Assembly: GCA_033557835.1 (NCBI GenBank)
Contig: JAWQRO010000177.1
Span: forward strand, 1 to 50,681
DNA length: 50,681 nt
Direction of reading: 5' to 3'
Source: Helochares maculicollis
Lineage: Eukaryota; Arthropoda; Insecta; Coleoptera; Hydrophilidae
Below the pieces are notes generated by a model. That model had not been told where the DNA came from. It searched no databases and saw nothing but the letters and a program-made list of their open reading frames with translations. Both the position numbers and the translations under genes were made by a program. This document shows positions 12,587 to 24,500 of the stretch, in pieces (within the stretch, counting starts at the first letter, position 1; each line of letters starts with the position of its first letter).

Positions 12587-15500
12587 ATGACATCACATCT
12601 CCGATCGGCGACGCCGCCTCCAGGGAATGCCTCTTTGCCACCCTTGCCGCCTTCTCAAACTCCTGCGAACCGGTCGAAGTCGCTGATGGAAACCCTTCTG
12701 GTGGCCAAAATGGACAAAGTTGCATTAGGCTCCGGAATAAGACCATTAGTTAGGACTGATAGCGTAGATTCTGCTAGTTCTATGGGCTCTGTTACTTCTT
12801 CGTCTAGTGATGTATGCAGATGCGATGATTGCTTACTAGGAATTGCGGATTTGTACGCTCAGGAATCAGTTGATGATAACAAACAACGAAAAAAGGTAAC
12901 CTCGCATGATAGTCATGTTATATAATTTGCCTCTTTCTGAGTTTGGAATAAAGAGTTGTTTTATGATTACACGTTACTGATTATCTAATAAGCTGCTGTT
13001 TTTAATTTTTTTACATTATCATGAACAAGCATATTTTAAACTACGAGATTTTGACGTATTGTTGATACTGTAGTCAGTAATAAGTAGAAGCCGAATGAGA
13101 ATATAAATTGACATCAATACCATGTTTTTCTATTGGTTACCTACCACATCTTATTATTATAATATCTTCATTATTCACTGTTAGTCACATTAGTTATTTA
13201 GTAGATCTTTTAAGAAAAATTTAAGTTAAGAACTAATATTCCAAAATATGGCATTTGTTTGGGAAAATTCTACAGAAAAAATAAGTTCTTAGTAAATAGA
13301 AATGTCAGATTTTCAAGAACAATTCTTGCAAAACATAGCATTTTCGTACCTGAAACAATGAGTCCCATGAAAAGTTCTTAGGTAAAGATTATAACGCTTT
13401 GAAAGTATTAGTTGAGAAATTTGAAACTAAGTTTTGCTAATTTTTAACAATCCCATTCAATTGGCTACTACGTAAATAATTTTAAACGGTGATAGCACAG
13501 AATTTCAAATGCAATTCTTTATTAATATGAAGTCCGTGTCGTAATAATTAGACATTTCATTTCATTGAGAAAATTGAGAAAATCTTTTAACATGAATACA
13601 CAGTACTGAGCGAAAGACTGTAAACAATGAATATTGAAAATTCATATCATCGAATTTTATAAACATTGTTGGAACTATAATGACAAAGGGTTTGTCACAG
13701 CAAAGTAGGTATGAGATAGAAAATGTTGTAACCGCACAGAATATGGGCAACCGTCTGCAAGTGTTTAAATTGAAATAAAAAACCATCTTTCTTAGGTGTA
13801 AATATGTAATAAATATTAAAAAAACTGTAAGTAAATATGCAATGAAGGCTCTAACGCTCAAACCAGTTATGCATTCGCAAAAACTGTGCAAACACGCTAC
13901 ATTTCGCTAGGCTTGTCCAACTTAAATGTATCCACTGCAACACAGATGGCGCAAAACGTGCCTAACTTAAGTCGGTTTACAATCGTAAGCGCCCTCTACA
14001 CCTCTAACTAACGCATTTTAAATTGTAAACACCGCAATAACCATTAAAAATCACAACCTGGAATCATAATATTTTATGGAATTTCGCCATAAATTTAAAA
14101 AATACCGGAGCATCGTAGATTAGATCAAAGGAAATAGATAAATCGATTGCATCAATCATTTAGTATTGCGTTTATTTTCAACTCGATGATGTTGAGCGTT
14201 ATAGATATAATAAATTTATACTATGAAAGGCAAAGGTTTTTGAATTTTGCCCTGCTGCACTATCTTAACTGCGATTGTTACAAACACGACGTCTTCGGGG
14301 TAACGTATTCATATTTCTCTTTTATATCTAATATTCATAGACCTAGTCCTATTCAAGTAAATATGGAGCTATATTAATTGATAAGAATGAACGACTAAAT
14401 TTGTTGATAAAGACATTCTGACAAATCAAAACAAACCTGAAAAGGCGCGCGGCTAATTTTAGAAGAAAAACGCATATTACGATAAGAGCTGGAGTTCGGC
14501 ACGAAAACTATGCCTCCTTATCATAGATAATTTTGCAAACATAACATTTTATATGACGTCAATCCTTCGCTTTACTTCATAAATAACATTCCGTGTGTCT
14601 GTACTGTCAATTTAGGCTTAAAACTGTTGCTATTCATCAGATTCAATCTCAAGTTTCGATTATTACTCTTTGGACTAGTCGAAATGTGCATTTCAATTAC
14701 TTCCAATTAATTTACACTAAGTAAATAAATAATAAATGGCACTTAAACGTGATGTGTCACAAAAATTACGACTATCGCGTATTTCGAGACGATAAGAACC
14801 ATGCAATAAAAGGGGCCATGACACATAAACCAAACTACAAACTTTAAACCCAACAACGCTCTTCGAGCAAACACTTCGCCAATTCAACTCAATTTTTTAG
14901 TCGCTTTGTTTTCTTTACGGCTTTTAGATTTTATTATTTTTAGATATATTAATTTAAGGTTGAAATGGCAATGACCCAATGGATTGATGACCTAAATCTC
15001 GTGCGAAGCAGAGGCGAAGCTGAAGAGAGTCAGTCAAACCTCCTCGACGCTCAAACGATAATAAAATTTCACTTCGTAGAATGGAATCGAAATATTTCAC
15101 AGCAGCCGCCACTGTAAATCTAATTAATCCGGTAATTCCAATCATCAATTTTAAATGAAATAACACCACAGTTGTTTCAATCAGCACTTCATTATGGATC
15201 AGATTAACCCAAAACAAACTCCGAATAATTATTATTTTTTACGACTTTATTTTTAGATTCAAAAGAAAACAATTAACAGTAACAATCAACAGAAGGTCAG
15301 TTAGATTCAACTCAACAAAAAACTCAGTGCTTTCCACCGCTGCTGAAGCCCCATTTCTTGTGGTCTTCGTGGCCACCCTTCTTTCCATATTTTTCGCCAT
15401 GCCCGTAATGCTCATCGTGTCCGCCGGCTTTCTTGTGTCCCTTATCGTCGTGGTAGTGGGATCCCTTTTCGTGATGGCCCTTCTTACCATAATGATCTTC

Positions 15501-18500
15501 ATGATGCCCTCCTTTGTGGTGACCTCCTTTCTTGTGCCCTCCTTTCTTGTACCCATCTTCATGGTGGAATCCTCCGTGTTTGGAATGATGCCCTTCATCG
15601 TGATCTTCATCGTAGAAGTGCTTCTCTTTTTTGAACTCATCCAGTTTATGGATGTTATGTCCTCCTTTGGTACTGTGGCCCTTTTTGAAGCTGCCTTTCT
15701 CTCCGTATTTGTGTCCCTTTTCGCCTTTCTCTCCTTTGTGGTGTTCTCCATAGTATCCGTCGTCATGGTGGTGCTTCTTCTTGTGTCCACCGTGCTCTTC
15801 GTAATGTCCCTTATGGCCTTCCTTGTCGTGGTGCCCTTTGGATCCTTTCTCGTGGTGATGGTGACCTTTGTACCCTTTATCTCCCTTCTCTCCGTGGCTG
15901 CTATGATGGTCAGCGTGGTGCTCCTTGCCTCCACCTTTTTTCCATGATTTTCCGTGCCCCGATTCTGCGACTTCCAAGTCAGAAACTTCCCTCCTCTGTC
16001 TTGAAATTTCGCGAGACGATGCGTAACAAATCCCGATGGTCACAACCAACCCCAGGACGCAAAGTCCTCGGAACACTGACATGGTTTTGTTGATGCTGGA
16101 ACAGGTGTCGACGTCCTAACACTTCTAGATGTACTGAAGTGACTGACGGTTGATTTAATTTCGGTCCAGGTATTTATACAGATTTTTGTGGCTTTTTACC
16201 TCCGGTGAAAATTTTGTACCGTCTTAGCAACTCAACTGTAACCCGGTAAGCTGTAAGAGCGGATTTGCAAATCGATTGTGGTGAAGACTTTCTCTAAACG
16301 CGATCGAACTTACTGACGTAATTCGATTATAATTCTAAACCGATGCTTTTTTTGGGTTGTCAAATCGATTTGCTCTGTTAAAGATACAAAATACCAAATG
16401 AATAGCTTCTGTTTTTCGCGCAATGTAAAAAAGTGCTCGTGCAAGAACAGAAGCAAGATTAAAACCATTTTAGATTTACAGCAATGTTTCTCGGAAAACA
16501 TTCAACTGGAAAATTAAGAATATTCTAATGTTATTGGGCAAATAAAATAAATAATATAAGATATATACAAATATCAGATTGTTTTACTTATGTGACTTTA
16601 TATTAGTTGGTGAATTATATATGAGTCACGAAAAGTAACAACAACAAAACAAAGAACTGCATACACCATAATTTACACGTAATTTCCGATTGGTGGATGC
16701 ATACTGTGAAAACTTGCTTTATTACAAGCCACTGCTCCATCATTAGGTACAAGCAATGATAAAAATCGGTGAAAATGCGTCATAAAATTCCTTTCGATCA
16801 TTCTTTGTAATCACTTCGAATATATAATCACCTACAATATAAAACCTGAACTTTCCATGACGTTCAAAACATGAACCTCTTGTCAAAATGCAACGTGTTT
16901 CATTAATTATTAGGCAAGACACCTGCATTCGACAAATATTTTAATTATACGTACAATTAATCAATCACATAACCAACAGGATATTTCTGTACTGTTATTC
17001 CTATATTTTTTCACACGTGCCATAAAACTGGGGAAATTTTTGGTTTCATACCAATGAAAGCCGATATAACTATAAACACCAATGTCGATTGGTGTTTGGC
17101 AAGTACCGGAAAAGTGGAATAAAACAGGTTATGTTTACGCAAAACACGGGAAAAATATCATACATTTTTAGAAAGAACAACAAACATTTATTAGAATAAA
17201 AAGAACGCGCTTTTTCCTCGAACACTTTTCCAGGCTTCCCAAATGAACGTCATTAGATAACGTTTTAAAACGCAATATAAATGTGTGCGTATGCAAAAAA
17301 AATATTTGTTTTGTGTAATGACGTCATGTGAAATGCGATATCAACAACTTTATCACTTCTTTATTTCTTAGGTATACAGACTATTTTCTGTTATCAATAC
17401 CACAATGAATTTGATAGCACAAACCCACAATTGGGCCGTCAAGCTTAAAAGCAACATCCGTGTTTACAGCATTTACTTCAAGAAAAATGTGTAAATATTT
17501 AACAGAAGTGCTTTATATTTAACTGAGCGGAATACTTTAGTTTTAGAATAAATGGCTTTGGCTAAAGTAATTATGCAGCGAAAATAAATTTCAACGAAAA
17601 GTGGATATTTGTTTTCATTATTTTTACCCAAAAACATTACTGACAAATTCAAAATTTCAGCATTGATATATATAACTGGCAAGTCTTTAATTTCATTAAG
17701 CAAATGTTCTTTTACAGAATTTTGAAAAAGTACTTGATCTAGTTTTTACAATTTTACATACTTTGAAAATAAAAAAATTCTGTATTTTTCGAAATAATAT
17801 AGACTTATTCGAAGTCTCTCTATTCTTAATACACATTCTTAAATTGCAAGTCTACGAAATATTTCTACTTAACATTTATAGGCTTGAAGGTTTTTATCTC
17901 GCATACCGTTAGGGAACGTAATTAAATTATTTCCGTTTGTAATTAAAATTGAGGAGCCAGGCTAGTAATGCTAAGTTTCTTTGGGCCTATAAGAAACGCG
18001 ATTTATGGTTGATTGCGAGTACAAATTATTATCAATTTCATTGGAATTTAACCTAATGAATAGATTATTTTGCAACGAAGAAAGTTACCTTGTAAATATT
18101 TTTCCGACAATTAACATTAGCATTAATCTTGTTAAAGACTATATGCTTAAACCTAATTTTAAGAAAAAATATGTTGATTTAATTTGTGTGAATTTGCTCA
18201 TAGTACCTTTTTATGGGGCCTATTGTAATTAGCACCTCGATTTGCATGCATGATTAATTAGCAATCACTAGCGCTTAGTATGTGATAGATTTATTTGTTC
18301 CTTAAAATAATGAAACTAATTTCTCTTGAATTTAATAAATTAGACTCCAAATATTTCATCATGCTATTTGTTGAGTGCAGCGACCAATTCAGCGCATTCG
18401 GACTGGGGCTAAAACACTGTTTGACCAGTCCGGCGAAGATCATTTGCCCATTCTATCAATATATTTTTAAGCGACTTGATGAAATTGTTGCCTTCATCAT

Positions 18501-21500
18501 ATTAACACAGGCGATCACGGTTTGTTACATCTAAAGCGCCTTCCAGTTCAATCCATTACAAATTTGTTCTAAATGAATTAATAAAGCCACAGATGAAAAG
18601 ATGTTATAAAAATATAAAATATAAAGTAAAAACGTTTCTTTAAATTTTGAAGATTCTTAATATTTTTGTTATTGAATAAACACCTTAAAGTTTTCTTCAT
18701 TTCCAAGTCTTTTGTCAAGTATTCTATCGTGAAAGTGGAAGCCTTTAACATGCACATTATGTAGTTTTATTCTTAAAACTACTATATTTAAAATTTTATA
18801 ATTAAGATTCTGCAATCTAAAAAAATTATGGTTAACTCGCTAGTGATGCCTATGGATTTCGTGACAACATGCGAAGGAGCTTTCTAAATATACAGCTATA
18901 GTGCCTAGCACCGCCAACGTAGCCGCATCCAGTCGTACAGATGTAGCTATATAATAAACATTTATAAAAGCATAATGAGCCCTGTTAAAATCTGAAACAT
19001 AGAAACACAATTAGGTGATTTAAAAAAAGAGCCGGTTAATTTTGCAACTTTCACGTTGTAAACCAGTTAGAGGACGTCAAAAATCGTCTGTGTGCGAGAA
19101 TCAAGGTGAAGGCACTTCTTGTTTATTTACGCATTCATTAAACCGTCCAACTGCACGGCGAGGCATGTGCGAGATGCCGAAATCTGCTTGAGTACTCTGA
19201 ATGCTCTTCGATTCCGAGAGATATGTAGGAATTTAGGACGCCAGACGGCCGAATTGGACCTCTTCCTCATCTCTTGGTGAATCAACCTACCGCCTCTCCG
19301 GAGTTGTCACTGAATTACTCATTATTTTTCCTATGATATCACTGATATAAGTATTGTTAACTAATTAATATAAAAATGTATCACCGAGATTTACGAAAAA
19401 TAAATAGCTGGTGACGATTAAATTTTTCGGAAGTAATAAGGATTAAAAGCATGCTTAGGTGTAACGAGGTGGGGATTGACGTACGCCACTGTCGACCAAC
19501 CGGCTCCTCTGCTTATAGTGAATGAGAAATTCAGTTGGTAAAACGCTTGCGTTATACAGGGCATGATACACTAACTACTAACGTCATAAGTTCAAACACA
19601 ATCCACTCTCTCCGAATGCATATGTGTAGTGTGTGCCCGCATCGGAAACAATTAAGACACTCGAGGAAGACACGTGCTAACCGGAGCTTATAATGTCACA
19701 GAAAATTCGGTGATCACTAAAACATATAGTTGTGACCAAATTATCATCGTGACAGTTCCTATCCAATTTTTCGAGCTGAACTTCCCGTGCGGTAATTTGC
19801 AAATTGTTTAGTGTCAACAGTGGTTAATTGGTGTTGCGCCTCCGTGAAATATTTGTGCAAATTGAAAACGTTCAGTAATTATTTCCAAGAGAAAAAGTAG
19901 TTGTCGAAGCGAGCACAAAACACGTTCTCGTCAGCTTTAATAATTTTAATTAGAATTATTAAAAAGTTTTGCGTTTTGCGACGAATCTAGTCGGCTTCGC
20001 GCTGTATTTTGAAGATTATCTTGCCGTTATCTTGCCTCGCGACTATGGCTGAGCAAACAATTTAATCAAGCCTGGAAGACTACAAACAGCTTTTAAATGA
20101 AAATGTAACTATGCCTCAGTGGAAGAACGTAATCTACTGTCATCAGCCTTTCGTATTGCCTAAAATAGTGATGTCCTCCCATTATACCACGACCACTTCT
20201 TTAGAAGATGAAGAGGAACTCGACGTGAAGAGGCTAGAGATTCCAAAATTTGACCAACATCTCGAAGACTGTGATCTAATGGAATCCGGGCAATTTTCCG
20301 GGTGCTTCCTGAACTCGCCAGAAATCACCTGTTCGCCTTCCCCTTGCATTTTTGACGATTGTATCAGGAAGGTGCCAGCCATGGACGATAGATTATCTCC
20401 TAGTAGATCATCAACCGGAAACAGATCACCCTCTCCTTGCTCCAGGAGTCCTTCGCCGAACGTGCGGAGGAGATCTCACAGCCCCTTCCGAAGGAGCGCT
20501 TCTCCGACTCCGGGGTCCCGAAGAGGCAGCTCTGCTACACCCACTGGGTACGAAATGTACCAGAAGAGCCTTTTGGAAGTCCCCATGTCCATGGACTACG
20601 GGGACGCTTCGAGCGACGACCTGAGCTCTGAATGGGACTCAGACGTAGCGGAAGTCCCAACTAATCAATCAAAGGTAAACGCCAGTATACCGGAACCTAA
20701 ACAATCCATCTACAGCAGACTACGTAAATGCTCTTTAGGGTTTGCCAACCCAACGGTCGCACTTTACGTCACTGTTTATTTTTTATTTCTTTTATTCTTT
20801 GCATATGTTTCAACATCAGTTCAATGATTGTTTCATTAAATAAACCGAGCTAGTTATAACGCAATACAAGACCAGTTCTCGTCCCGTTTTTACGTCACTG
20901 CGTCAGGTTGTACGCGGTTGAGGTTTGGATTTCTTCCTAATAAAAGTGCGTTCTCGGCACGATAATGAATCGTCGCCACACCGTTTCAATATATTTAAAT
21001 CAGATCGAAGCAAAAGAAATAGTTATTTATTCATCGACTGGTTGCATTGGCTTCTCTAAGGTCTAACTCGTCGACCGTTCTGAATAGAATTACCATGAAG
21101 ATTCCAATTCGCGTCTCAGAAACCAAATGGCCGATTAAATATTTATTATTTTCATTTGACTAAGAGATTTAGCAATTTGTCACCGCCATCAGAGTCGCAA
21201 ATTACAATTCAAATTGGTGACGACACATTTAATACATCTTGAAATAGATTTTGCCTTGAGTCGTGACGTAACTTTGCGCTATCAGAGGTCAACTTTTAAT
21301 GCTAAGACCTGAAGCTAAAAAAGATCTTGCTCTGCTGTCTCAAGATGTTTCAAAAACTAATGTTCAGGCTGAAAAATTACAAAATTAAAATTAGAAATTC
21401 CTATTCCAATACTATACAAACATAAACGTTAAGCTTGAAATTTACAAGAATTAGAGTTTCATTTGAGTTGTAGGTTTAAGCTTCCAATCAAATCGTCGAT

Positions 21501-24500
21501 AGGTTGGAAATGTGGTCAAAACATGCCGAAACCAAAACTAGCGCTGACTGAGACGGCTAGTATACATTCGCTAAAAATTTAAGGCGAAAATAGTTGCGGC
21601 TACTAAGACAATAAGAAACGATAATGTTTATTTATAGTTTAAGGTCGGAAGATCAAAAATCAAACAAAAAACTGTATGTTGTATACAGTGTAAAGTAACG
21701 ACAGCGTGACCAATAAAATATGGGTCAGAATATAACCCAGAGTTGAGTAGAAAAACTTTGCGATATTAAATACTCTTATTTACTTACAAACACAGTAATT
21801 TAATCAGCAGTAATTGTATATTGTAATTTAATCATCTGCTGCTGTATGGCGTTTGTTTAAATAAAATGCGCTTGAAATTAAATTTTCTGATTGGAACGCT
21901 TAACTCGTTTATATTTTAATTGAAAATATATTAATAGTAAGTGCATTGGTAGTAAATACAATAATTGAAAAGTGTAACCGCATGCAAAATAGATTGACTA
22001 TTTATTAAGATGTACCGTATTTCATGTTATCACTACAAGGCGGATGCTGGGTTTCTTGATAAATCTCTTAACTTTTTAATACTTGAATAGGTTTTGATAT
22101 AAAATGTACTCATTTATCTAACCAATCTGACATATAGGTATAGATAGATTTTGTCTCTTACTAATATTAACTGCACTTATGCATTTATTAGCAAAAATAT
22201 TAAAGCTCTTTTCAGAAAATACCGATGGCATGTTTATATGGAATTATCATAATACTTGCATATTGATTAACTCTTCTTGATGTCGTTGTCCGAATTTTTC
22301 TCCGTCTGCTTTGAGAAATACAATCAATAAATTGAAGGATCCTCTATATAAAAATACTATATTACTTTGAATAGTCTAAAATGTAATAGAGCTACTAGTT
22401 ATATAAAATGATTGCTTACGTAAACAATAGTCTTAGTCACAGGAATTTGCATTCCCTTATTAAAAATGTATATTCAAATTTGTTGTATTGTATGCAATGC
22501 ATCTGCGGCTATCAACCCTCTGCTGACGTCGAATCTGCTTCGTCGTATCATGTATCGACTTTTACCCACGCCGATCTTCATCGTTATTTAATATGTGCGT
22601 ACTCTGTTGTTTAATTTTACGTGTGTTCTTTCGCATTTTTGCGCATGGTTTTGCGTAGTACCTCTATTTTATTTAGTTTGTAATGTGATCAAGTATAAAA
22701 TTGTTTGATGACATGATTTATAGCAGGCCACACCAAACTTTAAACAATTGCAAATCAATTTTGTTATCTGTTAATGTAACCCACATGTATAAATATGCAT
22801 AATTGCAACATATTAAGGAAGATGATTTCATCACATTTGTAAATAACATAAATTAAATATAATTGCTAATTGGAGAATTTTTATATGTGAAATTTGTCTC
22901 ATAAATGTGAGATTTGAAATAGAATTAACACATCGGTTGAAAAGTTCGTAAGAAAACAACATTTTTTTGCCAAACTTCAAGTGTATTCATCAACAGTCTC
23001 ATTCAAGAGCGATACAGGCCTTCCAACGCTTCTTTGTCATTTCAATATGTTTTTAGTTGAACTATTTATCTCTGGTCTCAAATGACGCTTCTGTTTTGGC
23101 GATCATCTCTTCATTTGAGCCAAATCTCTTTCAGGAGAGCAATCTTTAAGATCTGCGAGCAAGAAAAAGTTGCTGGTCGTTAACTCTAGCGAATAGAGTG
23201 GGTGCAGAAGCAATTTGAATTGTATTTCGTGCAATTTGGCCATGGTAGCCAACGACTTATGACACGGCGCGTTGTCTTCACAGAAAAGTATTTTTTCATC
23301 TTCATATGGGGCCTTTATAGCGGACTTCTTGTTTCAATCTCTCCAGTTGGACGTTCCAACGATCGTTATTTTTATGTGGCCTTTTTCTAAAAAATCGACG
23401 AACACAATTCAACGTGCATCTTAAAATACAGACGCTATAGCCTTATAAGCGGACGCGTTTTTTGCCGTTTTGGGCAAAGTTCGTTGGCTACTGCCCTTTC
23501 AGCTGACTGCCGATTTGGCTCCGAAGTGTAGTGAAGTTGTGGAGTTTTGTCATTGTTCTTACCGAAACAGCTCCAAGCAGCTCTCAGAATCACCAACGAG
23601 TTGTTTATGTCTTGATCCACTGTGAACAAACGTGTCATCTTTTTTGACAACAGCTTTCTCATGGACAAATGTTCGTAGAAAATGCAGTTGACATATTCCT
23701 TTGTTATATTTAAGATTTCAGCTATCTCCAGCAACTTCACTTTACAGTTTTCCGTAACGAATTTGTTGACTTTTTTAATGTTTCACTTACTCTTTTGAGC
23801 TATCAGAGATTCGTCGTCATTGGGTTTGGTACGACCGCGTTTAAAGATTATTTACCATTTATCTCGATGGATCAGAGCCCAAAAAATAGTTATCAAGCCC
23901 AGCTTTTGCTTGTAAGGTGTTTTTTCTATTGAAGCAATTATAAATCAACACAAACTCACTTTGAATCCCTAGTTTTCAACATCACAAACATAATGTCACT
24001 TTTTAGCAGTATTTTTCTTCTATAGCCTATGAGCTATGAGGTCGATACTTCCTATAAACCATATGAATTTGTTATTCGTGATGCTACGTATCTATTATCC
24101 TAAGATCTTTTCAGTCGATGTCTTAGATAGTAAATATAAAAGATATCGTTACTATAAAAAATTACCCCCAAATTCATATGAGCTAAAGCAATGCTTGTAA
24201 CAAGACTTCATGAAAGCCTGAAGCATTACTAAAATTAATAGATCTATCAATATCCACAGACGTATCCATAATATCAAATTGAAATTGACCATAAGTTTCA
24301 TAAATTCACTATGAATAAGAACTGCATTTTTTATTCGATTGAGATTTTGGTCAATTTGTGCTTAGTTCGTTTCAGAAGTAACAGATTAATATGTTCTTCA
24401 TTCCAATGAATTTGAGTAAAAATAATCTTTCAACGTCTTTACTTAAAACATTTGAACCACATTAGACGGCAGATTATTTAACAAAAGATTTCTTAAATAC

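Noticed and set aside
15327..15947. Long hydrophobic open frame on the plus strand opposite the His-rich gene
   Set aside because: It is the mirror of the codon bias of the minus-strand gene: GTG/GGT repeats opposite His and Gly codons read as Val, Leu and Phe. The minus strand has a signal peptide, promoter and poly(A) signal.
18005..18534. Two adjacent open frames in the IP3K intron
   Set aside because: Phe/Leu/Asn-rich products typical of AT-rich noncoding DNA, with no motif.
19510..19620. Functional tRNA gene
   Set aside because: A- and B-box-like motifs exist, but I cannot find a matching acceptor stem or anticodon arm.
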